Shown here piece after piece: positions 55,954 to 64,000 of a DNA stretch of 64,000 bases (position 1 is its first letter; every line of letters begins with the position of its first letter). Below the pieces are notes generated by a model. The model had not been told where the DNA came from. It saw only the letters and a list, made by a program, of their open reading frames with translations, and searched no databases. Source of the stretch: Stenogyne calaminthoides. Its lineage: Eukaryota > Streptophyta > Magnoliopsida > Lamiales > Lamiaceae. The position numbers were made by a program, and so were the translations under genes. The stretch spans positions 14,440,175-14,504,174 of the forward strand of contig JBBCBC010000025.1 of assembly GCA_037126765.1 (NCBI GenBank), in the 5' to 3' direction.

Positions 55954-56847
55954 TGAAGAACCGGGATATCAAAATCACGAAGGAGACACTAACGCGTTGT
56001 AGATGATTTAACAATCCGTGACACTCACGCGGACTCGCCGGGCAAACACGACCACGTGCTCTCGAAGTTTGAGGGCTCCATTGGAAGACAACCCGGTGAT
56101 CATATTGGTGGATCTGGGGTCCCTCAATTTTATATCTAGATTTAGCCATTTATTTGTTCTTAGGGGGGACGAGGGGCGGCGCCATTCAACATCACACTCG
56201 GCAATGGCCAAAAGATACCATGCAACACATGGTTTGAGCACATACCGGTGAGCGTACAAGGGATTCGTTTCGAGACAACCTTCTACAATTTACCAATACC
56301 ACACCTCGACGTTATCTTCGGGATGCCTTGGCTCGAGGCAGCCAGTCCCGTGTTCTTTGATGTGAATGAACTCTCTTGCCAATTTGTATTGGAGGGAAAC
56401 CCTATCTTGCTAAAGGGCATCGACTACATGACTCCAGAGCAAGTCGATGCAAGGATGATGGCGAGGGAACGAAACCGAGGAGGTGAAGTGTTCTTGTTGG
56501 CATCAGCGGGAGTGACATCTACTATAGACCAGCCTCACACCTCACACGAGGCCGAGATTGAAGGGTTGTTGGCTGAATTTAAGGCAGTTACCGCGACCCC
56601 CGGAGCCCTTCCACCGAGGCGAGATTTCGACCACCGAATCCATCTAATTGACGAAAATAAACCGGTTAACGTGGCGCCTTATCGGTATGCTCATTTTCAG
56701 AAGGAGGAGATTGAGAAGCAAGTGAACAAGATGATGGGAACCGGGTTAATTCGGTACAACAAGAGTCCGTTTTCATCGCCGGTGTTGCTCGTTAAGAATA
56801 AGGACAATACGTTGGCGATTTTGTACCGACTACAGAGCCCTAAATGA
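55954..56847 (+). pseudogene. Chromovirus protease and RT N-terminus
   Basis: The protease active site reads I-L-V-D-L-G-S-L-N-F-I-S near 56105: the DSG or DTG triplet has become DLG, and a residue or two is missing. The protease second half starts at 56248 (PHLDVIFGMPWLE). RT begins with APYRYAHFQKEEIEKQV and IRYNKSPFSSPVLLVKNKD; the frame ends at 56845. Confidence 0.88.
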
Positions 56848-57183
56848 CGCAACCATTAAGGATCGGTTCCCAATCCCTAATGTAGATGATATGTTAGATG
56901 AGTTGCATGGGGCCTTATACTTCTCGAAACTCGACTTACGTGCCTGCTACCATCAGATTAGTATGCACCCTGATGATGTGCATAAGACCGCTTTCCGTAC
57001 GCATAATGGCCACTATGAATATTTGGTCATGCCGTTTGGTTTGAGAAATGCCCCTTCCACCTTTCAAGCCATCATGAATCACATATTTGACCCCTTTTGA
57101 GACGGTACGTTCTTGTGTTTTTTGATGATATCTTAATTTATAGTAAGTCGTGGGTTGAGCATGTGGAGCACTTGTGAACAGTC
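56848..57183 (+). pseudogene. Chromovirus RT palm
   Basis: LYFSKLDLRACYHQI holds the first catalytic Asp. MPFGLRNAPSTFQAIMN follows. The catalytic pair in VLVFFDDILIYSKS lies in a different frame after a base change near 57100; the next stop is near 57178. Confidence 0.9.
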
Positions 57184-58122
57184 TTGAAAATTCTTTGTGA
57201 ACAGCAGTTTGTAATTAAGTCATCTAAGTGTTTTTTTGGGGTTATGGAAGTGGAGTACTTGGGTCATTTCATTTTATTTGAGGGGGTACGAGTGGATCCG
57301 AAAAAGATAGAAGCAGTTAGGGAGTGGCCTACGCCGAGGAGTGTGACGGAGTTGCGTGGCTTTCTTGGCCTCGCAGGTTATTATCGCAAGTTTTGCGCGA
57401 AGTTCGGGGAGAAACCTCGTCCATTGCATAATTTAACAAGGAAGAATAACTTTGTTTGGTCAGAAGAGGCGCAACGGGCTTTTGACGAGTTAAAGATGGC
57501 TATGAGTTCAACTCCGGTGTTGGCTTTACCAAACTTCGAGGAGGGATTTGTGATCAAAACCGATGCATCCGGGCAAGGCATTGGGGTTGTCCTATCTCAA
57601 AACGGGTGGTCGGTGGCATACATGAGTAAGGGGATCGCGGAGTCGAAGAAATCATGGTCGATTTATGAGAAAGAGATGCTAGCGATTTTGGAGGCCATTA
57701 GAGGGTGGAGAACATACTTGGTTGGAAGGCGGTTCAAAATAATTATGGATCAACGGAGCTTACGGTTCTTGCTAGAACAGCGCATAACAACCCCCGAGCA
57801 ACAAAAGTGGATATCCAAGCTAGTGGGGTTCGACTACGAAATTGTCTACCGGCCGGGTAAAGATAATGGCGATGCTGACACGTTGTCCCGGAGAAACCAC
57901 GGGGAGTCCATGACGCTGCTCACGGATCTTTCCTCACTGACAACGGGAATTTGGGCAGACATCGCCGAGGCAACGAAGAAGGACGAGGAGTTGGGGCCGT
58001 TATTGGCCAAAGTATTGGACCCAAACAGCGAAGCATCGGAGTTCGGCCTTCGACACGGGTGTTTGACACGGCAAGGTCGAATTTGGGTACCACAGGAGGT
58101 TCTTCGTGAGAGGCTTTTGTAG
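57184..58122 (+). pseudogene. Chromovirus RT C-terminus and RNase H
   Basis: 312 residues open: SSKCFFGVMEVEYLGHFI, FLGLAGYYRKF, then RNase H with the Asp in VIKTDASGQGIGVVL, Glu in YEKEMLAILEAI and Asp in IIMDQRSLRFLLEQ (family usually 'tDh.sL'). YRPGKDNGDADTLSRR follows. Ends in the linker before the integrase zinc domain with a TAG at 58120-58122. Confidence 0.92.
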
Positions 58123-58833
58123 GAGTTTCACTCGTCTATTTTTGGGGGTCATTCGGGCATATTACGTACGTTTAAACGCATTTCACTGCTATTCTTTTGG
58201 CCTGGGATGAAAAAGGAGGTGGAAGCTTTTGTTCGAGCTTGTGATACGTGCCAACGCAGCAAGAGTGATTTTCGTTCGCCATCGGGACTTTTAGCTCTGC
58301 TTCCTATCCCGGAGCAAGTATGGGTCAACATTTCGATGGACTTCATTATGGGTCTTCCCCGTTCTAAAGGGAAAGACGTTATTATGGTGGTCGTGGACCG
58401 TTTGTTCAAATACGCCCACTTTATTGCCATGAGTCATCCGTACACAGCTAAGGATGTCGCCGAGTTGTTCATACGCCATATTGTTCGTCTTCACGGGATT
58501 CCACATTCCATTGTCTCAGATCGCGATCGAGTGTTCATTAGTGCGTTTTGGCGCGAGTTCTTCAAGCTTCAAGGGACGACACTAAAAATGAGTTCCGCCT
58601 ACCATCCTCAAACTGATGGTCAGACGGAAGTGGTAAATCGGTGTCTCGAGCAGTATCTTCGGTGTTTCACCCATGGAAAACTAAAGGAATGGGAACGCTA
58701 CTTGGCTTGGGCCGAATATTGGTATAATACATCTTACCATCGGAGTATCGCCATGACTCCTTTTGAGGCCGTTTATGGGCGACCCGTGGTTCCAATTCCG
58801 TTTCATGAGGCGGGTTCGGACAGTTGTGCATGA
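58123..58833 (+). pseudogene. Chromovirus integrase
   Basis: The zinc domain (GGHSGILRTFKRI, CDTCQRSKSD) is followed by a core with Asp in VNISMDFIMGLP, Asp in IVSDRDRVF and Glu in DGQTEVVNRCLEQYLR. AEYWYNTSYHRSIAMTPFEA and YGRPVVP follow. All three catalytic residues are present. Reading stops at 58831. Confidence 0.92.
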
Positions 58834-59409
58834 GGTGGACATACAATGAGGATGGACATGCAAGCTCCGTTTTACGCTGGAGGGGCTCAAAATCGGATCG
58901 TGATGGATTAGCGTCGACCGAGGAGTTTCTTGTGGATGATGGGGCGTTAAATTCAACCATACCCAATAAATCTATATTCATGTTTCATTCGAAGTTGGCC
59001 GCCAAGAGGTCGTTCTCGAACTTAATTGGCGATATCGCTTGGAGTTACGGTGGATTCGCGAATTCATCCCGTGTTCCATGTTTCATTATTGAGATGTCGG
59101 TGACGGGGTGGTTCGAATCGTGACTTTTTGAACCGCCGGTGTTTGAACTGTTGATGTTCGGAGTATCGTTGGAAGAGTTGAGGTCGGACGCGAGTGTGTG
59201 AGGCCTTGGTTCGGTGGAAAGGCATGGAGCTTGACAATGCCACTTGGGAAGCTGTTCCGGAGCTACGTAGCCATTTTCCGGACCTGAACCTTGAGGACAA
59301 GGTTCCACTTGAAGGGGGAGATGATGATGGGACCACGGTCGCGCCTTCGGTGGACCGCTTTGGTCAAACTTATGAGAGAAGAAGAAGAAAGAAGTTGGCG
59401 GCAGGTTAA
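58834..59409 (+). pseudogene. Integrase C-terminus and chromodomain, running into the 3' LTR
   Basis: 58834-59190 is degenerate. From 59194 an open frame gives VRWKGMELDNATWEAVPELR, a chromodomain signature, then FPDLNLEDKVPLEGG. The frame continues 85 bases into the 3' LTR (DRFGQTYERRRRKK) and stops at 59409. Chromodomains target integration to particular histone marks. Confidence 0.88.
59311..59324 (+). other. Polypurine tract of Reina-like element
   Basis: GAAGGGGGAGATGA precedes the 3' LTR start TGATGGGACC. Confidence 0.75.
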
Positions 59410-59661
59410 TTTAATTTTTTGATTCTTGCCCTTTAATTTTTAGTTCTTGCCTTAATTAGTTTTCGTTCAATTTTGGTTTTTTTTTATGCATGACCCATGG
59501 GCCTTTTTTTTTTGCTTTGAACTATTTAGCGTAGGGTTTACTTGCAGATTGGACACATTGAATTTTGATATTGATTTTTTCCACAGCGAATTGTTGTTTT
59601 GCCTATTATATTCGTGCAATCATTCGAGTATCTAGGTATCCTCGGTATAGAGGGTTCATCA
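59325..59661 (+). repeat. Reina-like 3' LTR
   Basis: Matches 54345-54682; ends GGGTTCATCA followed by CTTAA. Confidence 0.93.
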
Positions 59662-59666
59662 CTTAA
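59662..59666. repeat. Target-site duplication CTTAA, right copy (Reina-like element)
   Basis: Identical to 54340-54344. Confidence 0.9.
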
Positions 59667-59849
59667 TTGGTAAGTTTTGTTATCCAAGCGTGGCTATTGC
59701 CAAAGTTGATTTTGAGGAAGCAGGTAAACGTGGTTGTGCAACTCGTCTGGAGGATGGCAGCTCTATATATCCTCATGTGGAACCACAAAACCTGCCTTAC
59801 TTGTGCATGGACCTTGTTTATCAATTTACGCTGCTTCTTGATGGTTTTG
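59667..59849 (+). pseudogene. Apyrase exon C
   Basis: SVAIAKVDFEEAGKRGC, then LEDGSSIYPHVEPQNLPYLC and MDLVYQFTLLLDGFG, ending at a good donor TTTTG|GTAAGT (59849/59850). This part is open and well conserved. The exon probably began left of the Reina insertion, since GAAGCT before the duplication could encode the preceding residues. Confidence 0.88.
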
Positions 59850-61163
59850 GTAAGTAATTGCATCCATTAAATAACAATATTTTTTCTTAGCTAGGTTATA
59901 AGAGGGCACTTAGTTGATCTAGAGCAACCTACTTGTGATCAACTCCTCAAAAATTGTGCTTGAGCTACTGGTTGAGCCTTGTATAAGGGGTTTGCATGTA
60001 TAGGGGAATCATAACTCCTACAAATTTGGAGGTATGAGACATATTTCTTTGGGCTTTCTAAGCATCCCTTAGTATCTTTAGGTGGTAGATGTAATGAGGA
60101 TGGAGATGGAAAAAGGTGGATCAAGAAAATCATGTAAATAGTAAATCAGTGTTTGGTTAGGATAAATAGTAGTGGTGGATGGAGAGCTTTATGACAAATC
60201 AAAATTTATAGGCAAATTATAGGGTTTAACAAGTTTCAAACAAGAATCAGTGAAACTAGTTAAGGGGTGTAAATTATATTACTAAAGGGTATTAGTTGTG
60301 ATAACTGAAGGGCCGGTAAGCCTTTTTATTACATAAAGGATATTACTCATAACACTGAAAGGTGTGATGTATTACAAGGGATTATTAATAGTGATAACTG
60401 AAGGGTGTGACTTATATTACAAAGGATATTAGTCATGATAACTGAAGGGTTATATCTATAAATATGGGACCAGTTTCATAGTGAACAAGTTTCACAAGAG
60501 ACCTACTCAAATTTATATTTGTATTTTGGTCCGATATGTTTCCACTTTTTTGAAATTGTTCCTTTTTGTTCACTGTAATCGACTTTTAGGTCCAATAACT
60601 GGCAACTACTAGTAACTCAAGCTGGTCACCTCGTCACTTTTTGAAAATTGATCCTATAAGTTTACCATTTCCATTTTCACTTTTTTGAAATTGGTCCTGT
60701 AGGTTTATATTTTTGTTTTCACTTTTTTGATATTATTTGTTTAAATTTCTATAATTTAATATTAAATATATGTTATTCATCTATAAATATATATGGTTAT
60801 ATTTTTTTGTATAAATATGGATATGTACATTTATATATTGATATGTTAATATACTATATATATATTTATGCATAAGTGTGTGTGTATATGTTTATTTAAG
60901 TTTATGTATAAGTAATCGAGTACAATCTTATCGAGCCTGTATAGTTGACTTACAAAATATTTTAGGTTGTTTATATAAGCAACCGAGTTGAGTTCAAATG
61001 TATTGATCCTGCAGACGACTTGAACTCAAGTTCATGATATTTAAGTTTGATTGAGTTATAGTGAAGTTTGAGTCTTGAGTTTCTCAGCTGAAGTTGAGCT
61101 CAAGCCTGGCATTGTAGACTAGATTACTATCAAAGAACACTGAGCATGTGTTTGGTTTGACAG
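59850..61163 (+). other. Apyrase intron with minisatellite
   Basis: A 1314-bp intron between exon C donor and exon D acceptor. It contains an array at ~60255-60450 of ~48-bp units with GATAACTGAAGGG..TATTAC-AAGG-TATTA, a pair of CACTTTTTTGAAATTG-TCC repeats (60543, 60694) and TA-rich microsatellites (60790-60870). No gene. Confidence 0.75.
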
Positions 61164-61276
61164 GCCATGGCAAGAGATTACATTGGTGAAAAAGGTTAAA
61201 TATCAAAACTCTCTCTCTAGTTGAAGCAGCTTGGCCACTGGGCAGTGCCATTGAGGCCGTCTCATCCCCGGTTTAA
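61164..61276 (+). pseudogene. Apyrase exon D, C-terminus
   Basis: Acceptor GTTTGACAG|GCC. Reads EITLVKKVKYQNSL, then a CT-duplication (CTCTCTCTCTAG) shifts the frame, then VEAAWPLGSAIEAVSSPV and TAA at 61274-61276. The LVEAAWPLGSAI block is the conserved C-terminal motif of plant apyrases. Confidence 0.88.
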
Positions 61277-61759
61277 CTCTCTACAGAGGTATATTAATAT
61301 TCTTAGTGTTTGATTTTGATTTGAGTGCACAGTCTAGTTTGCATGTTCTACAGTATACCATTTGGAATTGGAGATTGCGATGAAGTCGTGGATTCAATAT
61401 ATTCGTACTTTCATTTGTTTGAAACGTTGGATAGAAGTACAATAAATATTTTTTTAACTTAGGAATAGCATTCAATATTAATCATCAGTATTTACAAATT
61501 GTACTGATAAGCATTGAATTTACATTTTTTTTGTTGCGTTAGTGAAGTCATCAACTCTTTTATCGAGCTCAAACATTGAATCAGAAAAGCAAAAAAAAAA
61601 GAAACGGAAATGTTAATAATAAGTTACGTTGGGAATATGGGAAATCTTGGGCCTCTCGGAACCACTTTTTTTTTTCTACATCTCTTTTTTAGTAACGGGA
61701 AGTTACCAATTATCAATTCCTTTTAACTCTGAAAAATTCACTTGTCTTGTGAAAAGATT
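61277..61759. other. Non-coding DNA downstream of apyrase
   Basis: Would hold the apyrase 3' UTR. AT-rich; no other gene or repeat that I can support. Confidence 0.4.
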
Positions 61760-62508
61760 TAAAAGAAAGATATGACCACCTGAAGATGATCGTCCTTCCA
61801 AAAGCTCGTATAATTGGCTTCACCTACGTCTGCAAGATTTTAAAACTATTAATGAATATAATTCGGTTATGTTTAGAATTACTTCTCAATTGAAATTATG
61901 TGGTGAAGCCATAACTGATGATGATATGCTTGAGAAGACATTCTCTACTTTTCATGTCTCAAATTTTCTCCTGCAGCAGCAATATCGAGAAAAAAGTATT
62001 TAAAAATATATTCTGAACTAATTGTTTGTCTTCTCTTAGCCGAACAAAATAATGAATTGTTATTGAAAAATCATGAGTCCCGACCCACCGGTTCTAGTCC
62101 ATTCCCTGAAGCGAATGCGACTCAATCTCAATATCATGGTTGTGGTCATGGACGACGTGGACGTGGTGGTAGCCGAGGACGGGGTTTTCGTGGTCATGGT
62201 CGTGGTAGATTTACTCCATATAATAACAACAAACATGATCGTGACAAGAAGCAAATTGTCTCCTAGAAGAGAGACAATGGAGAAAAGAAGAAGTATGAGG
62301 AATATTGTCACTGGTGCGGAATGGAAGGTCATTGGTCCCGCTTATGTCGAACAACAGATCATCTTGTGGAGCTCTTTATCAAGCCTCTTTGAAAAATAAG
62401 GGAAAAAATGTTGAAACAAATTTTGTTGATGACAATGTTGCTTTTGTTGGTGATGATGTTGCTATGACTCACCTTGATGTATCCAATTTCTTTAATGGTG
62501 TTAACTAA
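61760..62508 (+). pseudogene. Copia gag relic
   Basis: Broken frames read RYDHLKMIVLPKA, RLQDFKTINEYNSVMFRITS, LKLCGEAITDDDMLEKTFST, AEQNNELLLKNHESRPTGSS, a Gly/Arg-rich tract (62140-62210), the CCHC knuckle CHWCGMEGHWSRLC (~62310) and THLDVSNFF. This is a widespread plant Copia gag type. At least three stops or shifts. Confidence 0.85.
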
Positions 62509-62609
62509 TCATATGATGAATACCCTATATGTATTTTCATGATAAATAAAATATTTATATATTTGCATCTTTTATTAATATTAATTTCTAATTTATATTT
62601 TATATTTTT

Positions 62610-62755
62610 TTATGAAAATGGATGTCAAACATTTGGGAATGGATAGTGATGGTGATATTTGTCTAATTAATAGTTCTACTACACACACTATACTAAAGAT
62701 AAAAAAAAATACTTTTCTCATTTTCAAAAGGGGGAGACAAATGTCAATACTATAA
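62610..62755 (+). pseudogene. Copia protease relic following the gag
   Basis: GDICLINSSTTHTILK corresponds to the protease active site of this gag type (LVDSATTHTIL); the catalytic Asp is replaced by Asn. The reading ends at GGGGGAGACAAATG and is cut by the next element at about 62756. Confidence 0.7.
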
Positions 62756-62900
62756 GGGGGTGTTTGGTTCACGGAATTGGATTGATTAGGTGTGATAGGA
62801 TTGAGTGGGATTGAGTAAGATTTGATTGATTTGATTGGATTTTTTGAATCAAGATATGCGTTTGGATTGTAGGATTAGATTGAGGGATTAGATGAGATAC
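62756..62900. mobile_element. Possible MITE fragment
   Basis: GGGGGTGTTTGGTTCACGG opens a stretch of GATTGGATT-type sequence. Such starts are seen in plant hAT- and Harbinger-type MITEs. No inverted right end is found, so it is either truncated or misjudged. Confidence 0.3.
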
Positions 62901-63141
62901 CTATTGAAATATTACAACAATTTGGCGCCGTCTGTGGGAAGAAATTCCTGAGATATAACTCTTTTCGAAGGAAAATCCATCTCATTTCCGATCAATATCG
63001 ATGGCAGGCAATCAAGGTAATCCTGACGGGCAAGAGTTGGACGCCCGCGATGGGCGCGAGGCCTCTATGAGCTCTCATCACACTGGCTCACATCGCGCTC
63101 GCCAGCCAAGCCCGGTGAAGACTCCTGACTGGTGGAACTTG
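62901..63141 (+). mobile_element. Gypsy element: LTR end, PBS and gag start, truncated
   Basis: CTATTGAAATATTACAACA looks like an LTR 3' end. TGGCGCCGTCTGTGGGAA at 62923-62940 is of the primer-site type common in plant Tat/Athila Gypsy elements; I do not name the tRNA. An ATG at 63001 begins a polar gag-like sequence (GNQGNPDGQELDARDGRE). It is interrupted at 63141 by the PAL LTR. Confidence 0.65.
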
Positions 63142-64000
63142 TGTTGGGATTATACTGGAAAGTATGCTTTTACTTTGTATAATCAGACTAAATTTCGGAC
63201 TTATTTACTGAAATAAATTGTTTATCACTGATGCTTTAAATATCATCGAATGTTACATATATTTACTGCATAACTGTTCAATAAATAGTATGTGTTACAT
63301 TGTAGTTAATTTAGTGATACCAGATCACAGAAGATTAAATTAACAGTTCCTTGTAACCAAAAGTACACCATTCACGACCTAGATAGAAATGAACAATCCA
63401 TCATGAAAGGTTGAAGTGTAAGGCTCAGATTGGTTTGTCTTGACCAAGAGATTACACTAGTGCATGACTGATGCACTGAATAGGACCTACATGAGGACAA
63501 ATTCTTCAGAACTGAACTAGGAAGAATTAGACCTCAGTGGTTCGTTATTTCTTAATCTTCGTCCCTTAAATAGGATCATGTGTGGTTAGTAATTATTGCT
63601 TTGACTTATTACGGGTAGAGAATCAATGAGATTCAATACTTTATATCTTGGGCAATATTATTGGTCACATGCGATTGCTAAGATTTAATACGGAGAATCG
63701 TGTGCAAGTACGCTTGTTCGATTTGCCCCCTTGGGAGGTTCATAATTTTTATCATACCAAATCTTGCAAGTGGAACTAGTTTCCGGTATGGATAATAATG
63801 TTGAACCGTTCCTTTACCAAGGATAAAAGATATTAATTAATGGAAAGCTATTTCAGTGGCTTGAATTAATTATTAGGCTAGATAATCTTAAACACGGGAA
63901 ATAATAACCGGGAGTCATATTAACTGTAATATGGGTTAAGATGGATAGTGCAATATTAATTATGTAGTGGGATTAATTAATATTTATGAGCTTGAATAAT
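63142..64000 (-). mobile_element. PAL-family LTR, outer arm, running off the window
   Basis: Starts TGTTGGGATTATACTGG and follows the left arm of the 5' LTR (29015-29880) throughout, with few gaps. Its end is of the ATTATAC..AATCAGACTAAATTTC type, like the left arm and 1-244. In the two-ended LTR model, this is a minus-oriented LTR whose 3' end lies at 63142. It interrupts Gypsy gag. Confidence 0.85.

Larger units (their letters stand above)
54345..59661 (+). mobile_element. Full-length Reina-like chromovirus (Ty3/Gypsy)
   Basis: 5317 bp with 338/337-bp LTRs, a perfect CTTAA duplication, a PBS-like site after the 5' LTR, gag, protease, RT, RNase H, integrase and a C-terminal chromodomain. 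Small size, short LTRs and a chromodomain fit the Reina lineage. The LTRs differ at few positions, so the insertion is relatively recent, yet the ORFs carry several stops and frameshifts. It sits at the edge of apyrase exon C. Confidence 0.93.
53659..61276 (+). pseudogene. Apyrase (GDA1/CD39 nucleoside phosphatase) pseudogene, split by a Gypsy element
   Basis: Apyrases hydrolyse NTPs and NDPs to NMP at the cell surface or in Golgi/ER. Four exon pieces match the plant family in order: DLGGGSVQMAYAIS with MYLYVH, then YLHYGLLAA, then the block around LEDGSSIYPHVEPQNLPYLC, then VEAAWPLGSAIEAVSSP and a stop. The first two and last two are joined by GT-AG introns. The N-terminal half (nucleotide-binding regions) is absent upstream, and the stretch normally between pieces two and three is missing. 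Each of three pieces has a frameshift. A Reina-like element occupies 54345-59661. It is a decayed partial copy. Confidence 0.85.

Noticed and set aside
1..64000. CRISPR arrays, tRNA or rRNA genes, bacterial operons
   Set aside because: No regularly spaced direct repeats, no tRNA or rRNA-like segments; all coding similarity is to plant transposons or a plant gene.

Overview
This is nuclear DNA of a flowering plant, most likely a eudicot, and almost all of it is transposable elements. The evidence is: plant-type LTR retrotransposons (SIRE-like and other Ty1/Copia, Tat-lineage and chromodomain Ty3/Gypsy), an initiator-Met tRNA primer site, AT-rich intergenic DNA, GT-AG introns, and exons of a plant apyrase. 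I see no bacterial genes, rRNA, tRNA or CRISPR. All coding regions are broken by stops or frameshifts, so this is a graveyard of nested insertions and not active loci.

Layout. 1-244 is the end of an LTR family called PAL here. 245-33457 is a SIRE-like Copia element (+ strand): gag 258-2686, pol 16386-19764, env-like ORF 20686-22002 and a partial 3' LTR 32672-33457. Two elements are nested in it. A complete Tat-lineage Gypsy (minus strand, 2712-16382) has a perfect GGTTT target-site duplication and carries a spliced antisense gene. A PAL Copia element (minus strand, 22275-32671) has a 5' LTR that is a giant inverted repeat. A further PAL fragment (33458-34331) sits in Gypsy reverse-transcriptase debris (34332-34880).

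34.9-44.2 kb is AT-rich debris: a fold-back element, tandem repeats, a possible host promoter/5' UTR, a Gypsy LTR-like stretch, a CACTA-like relic, a 1.37-kb solo LTR and the start of a Mutator-like transposase. 44.2-50.1 kb holds a minus-strand Copia element, a 1.56-kb MULE-like insertion with a 10-bp duplication, and an inverted second copy of the Copia 3' end. 50951-52585 is a solo SIRE LTR.

53.6-61.3 kb is the only recognisable host gene, an apyrase (GDA1/CD39) pseudogene. A full-length Reina-like chromovirus (54345-59661, duplication CTTAA) lies in or beside one of its exons. The window ends with a Copia gag/protease relic, the PBS and gag start of another Gypsy element, and a PAL LTR that interrupts it.

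The most interesting items are: (i) the PAL 5' LTR, two ~1.81-kb arms around a 37-bp spacer with convergent TATA boxes, bounded by the PBS; (ii) accessory ORFs in two unrelated elements (Tat antisense gene, SIRE env-like gene) that each appear to have their own TATA box and introns; (iii) the MULE-like element carrying promoter-like and exon-like DNA; (iv) the apyrase interruption.
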